From Conexibacter arvalis (GTDB taxonomy: Bacteria; Actinomycetota; Thermoleophilia; Solirubrobacterales; Solirubrobacteraceae), in NCBI RefSeq assembly GCF_014199525.1, contig NZ_JACHNU010000010.1, positions 1 through 64,000 of the forward strand: DNA of 64,000 bases. The letters run 5' to 3'. The notes below the pieces were generated by a model. That model was given only the letters and a program-made list of their open reading frames with translations, was not told the DNA's origin and searched no databases. A program made the position numbers and the translations under genes. Positions 1 to 6,427 of the stretch are shown here, in pieces; position 1 is the first letter of the stretch, and each line of letters starts with the position of its first letter.

Positions 1-52
1 CAGCACCTCCCCGACGACGCCGACCACGGCATCGTCTTAAAGCCCCCGGACA

Positions 53-85
53 GCACAAACCCCGGCCACAGGCCGGGGTTTGTGC
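53..85. terminator. 15-bp perfect hairpin, terminator-like
   Basis: The arms at 53-67 and 71-85 are exact reverse complements (15 bp) around a 3-base loop ACA. There is no clear U-tract, so this is a strong hairpin that probably ends transcription of a gene upstream of the window. It contains the far-upstream TTG of the next reading frame, which argues against that start. Confidence 0.6.
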
Positions 86-164
86 GACACCCTCGGATGC
101 GGGACTTCCTCTGCGCTCGGGGTCGACGCTGCCGTCGCTGCGACCCTTGTGACTGCACACGGTC

Positions 165-170
165 TAGGAT
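165..170 (+). promoter_or_regulatory. -10 box TAGGAT
   Basis: TAGGAT lies 20 bases before the GTG at 191 and resembles the TANNNT -10 boxes seen before many genes here. It supports the downstream start for the first gene. Confidence 0.35.
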
Positions 171-190
171 CTTCCGCCGTCACGGCGCCC

Positions 191-703
191 GTGTCCAAGG
201 GCGTCAGGCTCAACGGACAAGGGGACGGGCTGGTGCCGGTCAAGCACAAGTTGGGTTTCGGGCACGGGCGGATCATCGAACACGAGGACGGCACCGCCGC
301 CTACATCGTCACCGGCCAGATGACCCAGGCGTGGCGGGTGCCGATCGCGGAGGTCACGGGCTTCTCCACGATCAAGGGCAAGAAGATGCTCGAGCGGGAC
401 TTCGTCGTCTTGGGTACCGGTGGTGTGATTGCACAATGCTCCGTCGGTCACGGCACCGCTGAGGTGATCGAGGAGTGGTTTCGCAACCATCCGTTGTTCC
501 GCGCCAACCAGGCCGCATCGATCCAGGAGATCGCCGCGCTCAAGGAGCAGGAAGCGGCTGGAGCCGGGGCGGAGCAGGGCAGTCAGCAGCTGATCGCCGA
601 CGAACTGCGAAAGCTTGCGGATCTCCATCGCGACGGCGCGCTCACCGACGGGGAGTTCCAGACGTTGAAGACGGCGTTGATCGGGAGAGCCACCGGCGCA
701 TGA
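191..703 (+). CDS. SHOCT-domain protein with an N-terminal PH-like region
   Basis: About 170 residues if translation begins at GTG 191. The frame stays open up to a TTG at 80, but that codon sits inside a terminator-like hairpin. The last 30 or so residues (IADELRKLADLHRDGALTDG and onward) match the SHOCT short C-terminal domain, a helical module thought to mediate protein contacts. The preceding 90 residues look like a beta-rich bacterial PH-like fold (inference from pattern; an aromatic-rich stretch GFGHGRI...WRVPIAEVTGF), joined to SHOCT by an Ala/Glu/Gln-rich linker. The stop overlaps the ATG of the next gene by four bases (ATGA), so the two are almost certainly co-translated. Function unknown. 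Lower GC than the rest of the window suggests accessory DNA. Confidence 0.7.
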   Translation: MSKGVRLNGQGDGLVPVKHKLGFGHGRIIEHEDGTAAYIVTGQMTQAWRVPIAEVTGFSTIKGKKMLERDFVVLGTGGVIAQCSVGHGTAEVIEEWFRNHPLFRANQAASIQEIAALKEQEAAGAGAEQGSQQLIADELRKLADLHRDGALTDGEFQTLKTALIGRATGA

Positions 704-1302
704 CTACGGCATCGCAGGTCGTGCACTGCACCGCGCCGCATCCGGGGCCCTTCGGGGCACCGGAGCGCTTGTCGCTCGTCGCGCAGCGAAGCGGCGACCA
801 GGCAACGACCCTGAAGATCGAGATCATCCGCCGGCTCGGTGTGACCGACAAGCGGATGGATGTGCTGGTGGTCGAGGCCGACCGCAGGCAGGAGATTACG
901 GTCGCCTCGCGCGTCACCGCGATCGTGCTCGCACTCGAGACGCTCCACAAACGAGGGATGCAACTGCGGCACCGCAAGGCGGGGACGTTCGTGTCACGGT
1001 GGGACGTCGATCTGTGCGATTCGGCTGGGGGGAGGATCGCCAGCTGGCGGGTTCGTCCGCAGAACCACGACATGCTGCTGGACCTGCAGATCGAGCTCAC
1101 GCGCCATGCCGCGCCTGTCTCGGCTGAAGACGGAGCGTCGGACGGGCTGACATCGCTCGTCGCGCACATGCGCGAGCACGTCGTTGAGCGCCAACGCGAC
1201 GCGCAGATCGAACAGCTCGCGGCCGCGAACGTCGACATGGACCTGGACGAGTACCTCGCGCTACTCAACCGCCACGGCCTCTTGAATGCAGCCGGCAGAT
1301 GA
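700..1302 (+). CDS. hypothetical protein, partner of the SHOCT gene
   Basis: 200 residues starting at the ATG that overlaps the previous stop (ATGA). I do not recognise a family. The middle has alternating beta-like stretches (TLKIEIIRRLGVTDKRMDVL; ASWRVRPQNHDMLLDLQIEL). The C-terminal 60 residues are helical and charged, ending in an MDLDEYLALLNRHGLL segment that resembles a short docking or dimerisation helix. There is no signal peptide and no membrane segment, so it should be cytoplasmic. The tight coupling to the SHOCT protein suggests one complex or one process; nothing in the sequence says which. Confidence 0.6.
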   Translation: MTTASQVVHCTAPHPGPFGAPERLSLVAQRSGDQATTLKIEIIRRLGVTDKRMDVLVVEADRRQEITVASRVTAIVLALETLHKRGMQLRHRKAGTFVSRWDVDLCDSAGGRIASWRVRPQNHDMLLDLQIELTRHAAPVSAEDGASDGLTSLVAHMREHVVERQRDAQIEQLAAANVDMDLDEYLALLNRHGLLNAAGR

Positions 1303-1915
1303 CTGCGTGATCGCCGACACGAGCAACATGTCCAGCGCCTTGCGACGGGCTAGGCCCGGACCACATCAGGCGTCTGAGCACCGGAGAACCTTCGAGAGGG
1401 TCGGGGGCGTCGCGACGGGGTCTGGCAAGGTCACCCCTTCCGCCGCAGCCGGTGTGTGTAGCCCGCGCTGCGGGTGACGAGCGAGTCGCGGCTGCGCTGT
1501 CGTTTGAGCACGAGCATCCGCAGACAGTTGCGATCAGTGACCGTCGCCGCGGGGCGACACGTGTGCTGGGATCCCGCTGGCTGCACCCGCGGCCGCCGTA
1601 CGTGGGGTTCGCGTACCGGCTCGTCGCGACCTCCGACGGCTGCACCGTCCGCGGCACGTGGGTCTACGCCGACAACAAAGCCCCGCCGCCGTAGTGGAAC
1701 CTCACCCACGGCCGCGCTCACAGTCGGGTGGGAACGCCTCGCCCCGCTCCGCGTCGTGCCCAACGATCCCGCTCATCACAGGGAGATCGTCGCCGACGAT
1801 AGTCGCGACAGGTTCGACCTGCGACCCCCTGGGGGTCTGGAGGGCGGCGATGTCGTGGTCGGTCAGTACTGGTAGCGGTGTCTTCTGCCCGGCGCGGCAG
1901 CAGAGTCGTTCGGGC
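1303..1915. other. 613-bp stretch without a convincing gene
   Basis: Several short frames overlap on both strands and none has clear coding character. One plus-strand frame ending at 1694 finishes with a plausible secreted-protein tail (GCTVRGTWVYADNKAPPP). A minus-strand frame around 1795-1865 contains PVATIVGDDL, which recurs in a second copy near 3.0 kb. I read this as decayed coding DNA at an accessory edge. Confidence 0.4.
1811..1827. repeat. copy 1 of a diverged direct repeat
   Basis: GGTTCGACCTGCGACCC here matches 16 of 17 bases at 3030-3046, with weaker similarity extending about 15 bases to the left. Read on the minus strand both copies encode a PVATI-x-G peptide, so this may be a duplicated gene fragment rather than a DNA element. 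Confidence 0.4.
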
Positions 1916-2047
1916 ATGGTGCCGTCTCACATTCCTCCGTCAGTGGGCGGCTCGATCGCCTCCGTCGCATACTGCGTCGTCTTCGTCGCCGGGATCGCGC
2001 TCTACCGGAGGGGCGGTGTTGGCGCACGTGAACGCGAGCGTTCCTAG
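1916..2047 (+). CDS. possible small single-span membrane peptide
   Basis: A 43-residue frame from ATG 1916 has one good hydrophobic helix (SIASVAYCVVFVAGIALYRR) followed by basic residues, a topology typical of small membrane proteins. Its TAG stop overlaps the -10 box of the next gene. No clear ribosome-binding site is visible and it may be fortuitous. Confidence 0.25.
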   Translation: MVPSHIPPSVGGSIASVAYCVVFVAGIALYRRGGVGARERERS

Positions 2048-2050
2048 ACT
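2045..2050 (+). promoter_or_regulatory. -10 box TAGACT of the lipoprotein gene
   Basis: TAGACT ends 7 bases before ATG 2058, the leaderless arrangement seen repeatedly in this window. Confidence 0.55.
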
Positions 2051-2057
2051 CGCGGTC

Positions 2058-2501
2058 ATGACCAAGATCCTGATTTCCAGCGCAGCGTTTGTCGCACTTC
2101 TCGTGGCCGGCTGCGGTTCGTCCTCCGAATCGGAGCAGCCGGTCGCGCAGACGGTGGTTACGGTCGTGAAGGAAACCGTCGTGGAGAAGCCGGCCGCACC
2201 CACTGCGGAGCCCAAGCCCGCCGTGTCGAAGCCGGAGGCTGAGCCGATCGCGAAGCCTAAGCCGAAGCCGGCCGCGAACCTGATCAAGGTCCCCAACGTC
2301 GTTGGGGAGAACCATCAATACGCCCAGGACACGATGCAGGCGGCCGGCCTCTACATGCTCGACGAGCGCGACGCCACGGGCCAGGGCCGAATGCTCGTCT
2401 GGGATCGGAACTGGGTCGTGGTCGAGCAGGACCCGCCGGCTGGCACGATGGTCGACGAGGACGCGACCATCACGCTCAGCTCGAAGAAGGAAGGCGAGTA
2501 G
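2058..2501 (+). CDS. PASTA-domain lipoprotein
   Basis: 147 residues. The N-terminus is a lipoprotein signal peptide with lipobox LVAGC, so the mature protein should be lipid-anchored through Cys (residue ~18) outside the membrane. A low-complexity Pro/Lys/Glu/Ala linker follows (residues ~40-75, KPKPKPAAN). Then comes one PASTA-like domain (VPNVVGENHQYAQDTMQAAG, then VVEQDPPAG near the C-terminus). PASTA domains usually bind peptidoglycan or muropeptides in kinases and penicillin-binding proteins. Here the domain stands alone on a tether, so a wall-contact or sensing role is inference. The start is fixed by the -10 box seven bases upstream. Confidence 0.8.
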   Translation: MTKILISSAAFVALLVAGCGSSSESEQPVAQTVVTVVKETVVEKPAAPTAEPKPAVSKPEAEPIAKPKPKPAANLIKVPNVVGENHQYAQDTMQAAGLYMLDERDATGQGRMLVWDRNWVVVEQDPPAGTMVDEDATITLSSKKEGE

Positions 2502-2503
2502 CG

Positions 2504-2817
2504 ATGCGTTTGGCCGGAGCGCTCGTCGTCGTTCCGTGCTCCCCCTCTGCGCGAGTGCTCCGGCCACACCGGCGGCGCCCATTCACGAGTGCGGGGCCAT
2601 GCCTAACGACTTCGCGGGCAACATCACGACGCGCGTCGTCGGCTGCCCGGAGGCCCGTCGTGTCGTGAAGGCGTGGAACGCGACGGTAGCTCAGCAGGGC
2701 GGTAGCGGCAGCGTGTGCGGGCTGTACTGCCGCTATCGGGATATCGCCTACGAGGCTGGCGATATCCGCTGCACGGGATCACGAGGACGGGTCGTCCGCT
2801 GGCAAACAGGGTCCTGA
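2504..2817 (+). pseudogene. small Cys-rich secreted protein, signal peptide out of frame
   Basis: The mature part (from about 2575) reads HECGAMPNDFAGNITTRVVG, continues through cysteines typical of a disulfide-bonded exported domain (SVCGLYCRYRDIAY, GDIRCTGSRG), and ends at 2817. Two bases after the lipoprotein stop there is an ATG (2504) starting a good signal-peptide beginning, MRLAGALVVV, in another frame. Adding one C to the CCCCC run at 2541-2545 would join the two into a continuous signal peptide ending in CASAPATPA. Either the gene is frameshifted or the read has a homopolymer error. Without that repair only an unexported 72-residue protein from ATG 2599 is possible. Confidence 0.6.
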
Positions 2818-2877
2818 GTATTGCCGGTGGACCGGAGGATGGAGCGTTGCTACGGTCGCCAGTAGCGGGCGACGACG

Positions 2878-2905
2878 TTGCCTTGTCAGCCGAACCGGAT
2901 ATACT
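2878..2905 (+). promoter_or_regulatory. promoter of the small RNA candidate
   Basis: TTGCCT (2878-2883) and TATACT (2900-2905) are separated by 16 bases, close to the sigma-70-type consensus. No start codon with a credible reading frame follows. Confidence 0.5.
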
Positions 2906-2910
2906 GGAAA

Positions 2911-2977
2911 GCGGTTATCAGTCGGTCCGGGGTGACTCCCCGCCCACAACCCGCCCTACGAGGCGGGTTGTGTCGTT
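2911..2977 (+). ncRNA. candidate small RNA of about 65 nt
   Basis: The predicted start is about 7 bases after the TATACT box, and the transcript would end after the 11-bp hairpin at 2945-2972. It would contain a small GGGG-loop-CCCC stem (about 2929-2941) and the terminator stem. It matches no RNA family I recognise. It could also be an aborted leader transcript. Confidence 0.35.
2945..2972. terminator. 11-bp hairpin terminator
   Basis: Arms CACAACCCGCC (2945-2955) and GGCGGGTTGTG (2962-2972) pair perfectly around a 6-base loop, followed by TCGTTCT. Confidence 0.65.
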
Positions 2978-3029
2978 CTGAGGGCGTCAGCTCGGAGCGC
3001 GATCGGCTCGCCCGCGATCGTCGCCACCG

Positions 3030-3046
3030 GGTTCGACTTGCGACCC
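3030..3046. repeat. copy 2 of a diverged direct repeat
   Basis: Matches 1811-1827 at 16 of 17 bases. On the minus strand it encodes SNPVATIAG. Confidence 0.4.
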
Positions 3047-3143
3047 GTTGGCAGCACTGACCCTCCCGGTGGTGCAACCCGCACCGCCGGGAGGCAGCAG
3101 CTCGGTCGAATCTGATCTCGCCCTGCGGATCTCCCTTCCCCAC

Positions 3144-3161
3144 GCCGCTCGCACGAGCGGC
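3144..3161. terminator. 7-bp hairpin
   Basis: GCCGCTC and GAGCGGC pair around GCAC and are followed by TTCCTCGTT, a weak terminator-like tail on the plus strand. Confidence 0.4.
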
Positions 3162-3181
3162 TTCCTCGTTGGAGCGTCGCC

Positions 3182-3203
3182 GTCGCGAATCTTCTTTCGC
3201 GAC
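3182..3203. terminator. 8-bp hairpin
   Basis: GTCGCGAA (3182-3189) and TTCGCGAC (3196-3203) pair perfectly around TCTTCT, 72 bases before the secreted-protein start. It may be a terminator or a leader structure. Confidence 0.4.
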
Positions 3204-3247
3204 TTCCCTGGCGCGGAGTTCCTGAGCCTGTGTTCAGACCTTGCGGA

Positions 3248-3261
3248 ACGAAACGTTTCGT
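3248..3261. promoter_or_regulatory. 14-base palindrome, LacI-type operator candidate
   Basis: ACGAAACGTTTCGT is a perfect palindrome with a central CG, like operators of LacI-family repressors. It lies 15 bases upstream of the ATG of the secreted protein. No LacI gene is in the window. Confidence 0.45.
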
Positions 3262-3276
3262 ACTTTCATGTGGGGC

Positions 3277-5082
3277 ATGTCAGATCCCACCCCGGCGCGC
3301 CGCCTGTTCGGCCGGCGCGCCGCCTCACTCGGCTGCGTCGCGGCGCTGGCCCTCGCCCTGACGGGCATCCTCTCACCGGGGCAGGCGCGCGCCGCCGGCC
3401 CGGCCTACTGGGCGGCGGAGAAGCTCGCCGGCGGCGTCATGAGCGGCGCCGGCGGCGCCGCGTTCGGCTCGGCGCTGTCGGCGATCGGCCTGGGCGACGG
3501 GTCGGCGGCGCAGTTCGCCGCGATCCGCAGGGACCTCGCCGAGATCAAGCAGCAGCTGACCGCCGTCAGCGAGCAGGTGCGCGGCCTCAGCACCCAGCTC
3601 TCGCAGAGCGGCTGCAACATCGGCAGCGGCCAGCTCGGCGACGCGCGCACGCTCGCCACCGACGGCTGGGAGCGGTACGAGGCGCTCGTCAGCAAGGTCG
3701 ACGCGGACGCGCGCGCGAGAGGCCTGCCGACGGTCAGCGACTACCTCACCAGACGTGACTTCCGCGCCGCGCGCAAGCGCGTGCACACGGCGCTCGCGTC
3801 GCCCGGCGCCGGCGCCGAGACCCTGGTGCAGATCTGCGGCACCGCGATCGAGAAGGCCCAGTATCCGTTCATCAACGCCGAGACGTCGAAGCGGATCCGC
3901 GCCTTCCTCGACGACTGGCAGCTGGTCCAGGTGCGCCTCAGCGCGCTCGAGGTCGAGCGGCTCGTGCTGCTGGGCGACCGCGAGGGCGCCAGGGACGAGG
4001 CGGAGTCGCTGCTGCGCGATCTCAGAGCCGAGGACCGGCTGCTGCCGGCGGCCGTCCCGGGCGACGTCTTCCTCGACGTGCGCACCAACCTCGTCTGGTC
4101 GCGCAAGGCCGTCGCGACGACCTACCGGGCCGTGGGCGACCCGCTCAGAAACCTCCCCTGGTCCGAGCAGCTGGTCGAGCTCGTCAGATCGCCCTGCTGC
4201 ACGGTCGGCGACGGGGCCGGCGGCAAGGTCACGCGCGAGCAGTGGCTGAGCAGACTCGCCGGGGTCGACTTCAAGGACTACTTCAGTCGCAGACCGCCGA
4301 TGGCGGGGCTGTGGGCGATGTGGCCGTCCAACACGTATGGGTTCGTGCTCCGGCTCGACACCAGAAGCCCGTGGCCGGCGTCGGGGACCGTCAAGCCCGG
4401 AGAGCACTGGTGGGACCTGCGCCAGATCGAGACGCACGTGCTGCTGAGAGCGCGGCCGATCGAGCCGAGAGAGCGCTGGCGCATCGCCGAGGCCGTCTGC
4501 GTCGCCGACGGGGCCGCCGCGACGAGCGTCGCCGTCAACGCCGCGAGGGTGCGCCGGAACGGCCGCGTCTGGCGCGGCACCGCCGCCGGCGACGTGATCT
4601 CGACCGGTCCGCGCGCGATCGTGCGCAGCGGCAAGGGGCCCGACGTGATCACCGTCGGCTCCGGCAGCCGCGTCTACGCCGGCGGTTGCAACGACGTGAT
4701 CCGCGTCAAGGGCAGGGGCAGCGTCGTGCACGGCGGCGCCGACGACGACACCGTCCGCGTGCTCGGCGGCCGCGCCGTCGTCCACGGCGGCACCGGCGAC
4801 GACGACCTGCGCGGCGGCCGCGGCGACGATCGCATCAGCGGCGGCGCCGGCAACGACGGGATCTACGGCGGGGCCGGCGACGACGTGCTCCGCGGCGGCG
4901 CCGGCGACGACACGCTGATCGGCGGCCGCGGACGGGACGCGATCCTTGGCGGCCCCGGCGACGATCGCATCGATGCCCGCGACGGCGCACGTGACCGCGT
5001 CGACTGCGGCCCCGGCGACGACGTCGCGATGGTCGACGCCAAGGACGTCGTCCGCAACTGCGAGCGGGTCGTCCGCGGCTGA
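3277..5082 (+). CDS. secreted protein with C-terminal calcium-binding GGxGxD repeats
   Basis: 601 residues from ATG 3277 (in-frame upstream starts would weaken the signal peptide). The N-terminus RRLFGRRAASLGCVAALALA ending in ARA (residue ~39) is a long, Tat-like or Sec signal peptide. Next comes a Gly/Ala-rich hydrophobic segment (about residues 48-70), a heptad-like coiled coil (about 78-110, IRRDLAEIKQQLTAVSEQVR) and a long helical region. Residues ~470-575 hold hemolysin-type repeats (GGAGNDGIYGGAGDDVLRGG), which fold as a calcium-binding beta-roll. Paired cysteines near the end suggest a disulfide. The N-terminal architecture vaguely recalls alpha-helical pore formers but I cannot place it in a family. 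No type I export genes are adjacent. Possible roles are cell-surface adhesion or toxin-like activity (inference). Confidence 0.75.
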   Translation: MSDPTPARRLFGRRAASLGCVAALALALTGILSPGQARAAGPAYWAAEKLAGGVMSGAGGAAFGSALSAIGLGDGSAAQFAAIRRDLAEIKQQLTAVSEQVRGLSTQLSQSGCNIGSGQLGDARTLATDGWERYEALVSKVDADARARGLPTVSDYLTRRDFRAARKRVHTALASPGAGAETLVQICGTAIEKAQYPFINAETSKRIRAFLDDWQLVQVRLSALEVERLVLLGDREGARDEAESLLRDLRAEDRLLPAAVPGDVFLDVRTNLVWSRKAVATTYRAVGDPLRNLPWSEQLVELVRSPCCTVGDGAGGKVTREQWLSRLAGVDFKDYFSRRPPMAGLWAMWPSNTYGFVLRLDTRSPWPASGTVKPGEHWWDLRQIETHVLLRARPIEPRERWRIAEAVCVADGAAATSVAVNAARVRRNGRVWRGTAAGDVISTGPRAIVRSGKGPDVITVGSGSRVYAGGCNDVIRVKGRGSVVHGGADDDTVRVLGGRAVVHGGTGDDDLRGGRGDDRISGGAGNDGIYGGAGDDVLRGGAGDDTLIGGRGRDAILGGPGDDRIDARDGARDRVDCGPGDDVAMVDAKDVVRNCERVVRG

Positions 5083-5110
5083 CCAGCTCGGTGCCGGCCG
5101 CGCCCGCGAG

Positions 5111-5116
5111 TACGAT
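5111..5116 (+). promoter_or_regulatory. -10 box TACGAT
   Basis: Lies 7 bases before GTG 5124 and supports that codon as the leaderless start of the TetR gene. Confidence 0.45.
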
Positions 5117-5123
5117 CGCGGGC

Positions 5124-5711
5124 GTGGCCGGACCCCGAGATCGACCAGCACGAGCGCCGCGCGGGGACGTCCGCGAACGGGTGCTGAAGGCGACGATCGC
5201 CCTGCTGAACGAGACCTCCTACGGCGCGCTGACGATCGACGGGGTCGCCGAGCGCGCCCGCGCGAGCAAGGCGACGATCTACCGCTGGTGGTCGTCCAAG
5301 GGCGCGCTGGTGGCCGACGCGCTGTCGGCCGAGATCGAGCAGCCGCTGGTGACGCCGACCGGCGACGTGCGCGCCGACCTGGCGACGATCGTGCGCAGCG
5401 CCGCGGAGGGCTTCGGGCGGACGCCGATCGGTCAGTCGATCGGAGCGCTGACCTTCGACCTTGGGTCGGATCCCGAGGCGGCGGCGCTCTTCCGCGAGCG
5501 GTTCGTCGAGCCGCGCCGCGCCTCCGTCCGCGCGGTCATCACCGGCGCCGTGGAGCGCGGCGACCTGCCTGCGGGCACGAAGCCGGACCTGCTGATGGAC
5601 GCGTTCGTCGGCGCGATCCTCTACCGCGTCGTCGTCACCGGCGGTCCGACCGACGAGCGGTTCGTGCAGGACATGGTCGACCTGCTCCTGCGCGAGCCGC
5701 CGCGCCGCTGA
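5124..5711 (+). CDS. TetR-family transcriptional regulator
   Basis: 195 residues from GTG 5124; a GTG at 5091 would add 11 residues but lies upstream of the -10 box. The N-terminal helix-turn-helix is clear: RVLKATIALLNETSYGALTI then GVAERARASKATIYRWWSSK (recognition helix ASKATIYRWW). The C-terminal 120 residues form the ligand and dimer domain (GQSIGALTFDLGSDPEAAAL, FRERFVEPRR) of the group often annotated TetR_C with an AefR-like fold. It is transcribed away from the secreted protein's end (9-bp gap to the upstream GTG) and converges on another TetR gene. The ligand and target are unknown; the divergent or flanking genes do not reveal an obvious regulated pump. Confidence 0.85.
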   Translation: MAGPRDRPARAPRGDVRERVLKATIALLNETSYGALTIDGVAERARASKATIYRWWSSKGALVADALSAEIEQPLVTPTGDVRADLATIVRSAAEGFGRTPIGQSIGALTFDLGSDPEAAALFRERFVEPRRASVRAVITGAVERGDLPAGTKPDLLMDAFVGAILYRVVVTGGPTDERFVQDMVDLLLREPPRR

Positions 5712-5756
5712 TCGGGGTGGTCGCGCGAACGCGCGGCGACCGCTGGAGCCGGGCCG

Positions 5757-6383
5757 CTACCCGTCGCGGCCGAGCAGCGCGACGAGGCCGTCGACCAGTG
5801 CGGCCTGGACCCGTTCGGGCTCGAGCCCGTACAGATGGGTGTGGGCGGTGAGGCCCTGGACGTAGGCGTAGACCTCGGTCGCCAGCAGGTCGGCGTCCCG
5901 GGCGGTCGTGACGAGATCGGCGGCCTGCAGGGCGGCGACGCCCCTGGCGATCTGGCCGTGCCAGTTGGCGTAGACGGCGCCGAGCCTCGCGCGGACCTCG
6001 GCGTCGTCGCGGTGCTGCTGGAGGAAGTCGATCATCACGAGCACCCAGGAGGCGACGCCGCCGTTGCTCTCCTCGAAGCCGGCGAAGACGCGGGTGAGCG
6101 CCTCCTCCAGCGTCGTCTCCGGCTCCAGCGCCTCCGCCATGCCGGCGACCCAGTCGCCGCGCCGCTCGTCGAGATGGGCGATCACCGCCCAGAAGCACTC
6201 GAGCTTGTTGGCGAAATGGAAGTAGAACGCGCCCTTCGTGTAGCCGGTGCCCTCGACGATGTCCTCGACCCGGATCCGCGCATAGCCCTGCTCCACGAAC
6301 CGCCGCATCGCGGCGTTCACGAGCGCCTCGCGACTGGCCTCGCGCTTCACCTGCCACTTCGTCTTCGTCGACCCCTCGCTCAA
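5757..6383 (-). CDS. TetR-family transcriptional regulator
   Basis: 208 residues. The DNA-binding domain is canonical: REALVNAAMRRFVEQGYARI, then EDIVEGTGYTKGAFYFHFAN with the recognition helix TKGAFYFHF. The C-terminal part (ALTRVFAGFEESNGGVASWV, MIDFLQQHRDDAEVRARLG, ARGVAALQAADLV) resembles regulators of lipid or xenobiotic genes with large hydrophobic pockets. It converges with the other TetR gene and is followed on its own strand by nothing closer than the neighbouring plus-strand regulator; purF lies upstream, 44 bp away, on the same strand. Read-through from purF is possible but a link to purine control is not supported by the sequence. Confidence 0.85.
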   Translation of the reverse strand: MSEGSTKTKWQVKREASREALVNAAMRRFVEQGYARIRVEDIVEGTGYTKGAFYFHFANKLECFWAVIAHLDERRGDWVAGMAEALEPETTLEEALTRVFAGFEESNGGVASWVLVMIDFLQQHRDDAEVRARLGAVYANWHGQIARGVAALQAADLVTTARDADLLATEVYAYVQGLTAHTHLYGLEPERVQAALVDGLVALLGRDG

Positions 6384-6427
6384 ACCGCGGACAGCCTAGC
6401 GACCGTGGAGCTCGCGCCCGTCCGCGC

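Larger units (their letters stand above)
2818..3276. other. intergenic stretch with promoter, small RNA candidate and hairpins
   Basis: No convincing protein gene. It holds a -35/-10 pair at 2878-2905, a terminator hairpin at 2945-2972, the second copy of a diverged repeat at 3030-3046, hairpins at 3144-3161 and 3182-3203, and a 14-base palindrome at 3248-3261 just before the next gene. A minus-strand frame through 3030-3046 reads GRKSNPVATIAGEPIAL and looks like a gene remnant. Confidence 0.5.

Noticed and set aside
80-190. TTG 80 as start of the first gene
   Set aside because: The codon is within the arm of a terminator-like hairpin and the extra residues are low-complexity; GTG 191 has a -10 box upstream.
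1265-2050. Several 60-130 codon frames on both strands as genes
   Set aside because: None has a consistent start, a recognisable domain or codon bias; only the remnant peptides are noted.
3029-3046. tRNA T-arm-like GGTTCGAC stretch
   Set aside because: The flanks cannot form the T stem or an acceptor stem, and no anticodon arm lies upstream.
4700-5060. Classic RTX toxin with type I secretion
   Set aside because: There is a signal peptide, no adjacent ABC/HlyD genes and no recognised toxin domain, so only calcium-binding repeats are claimed.
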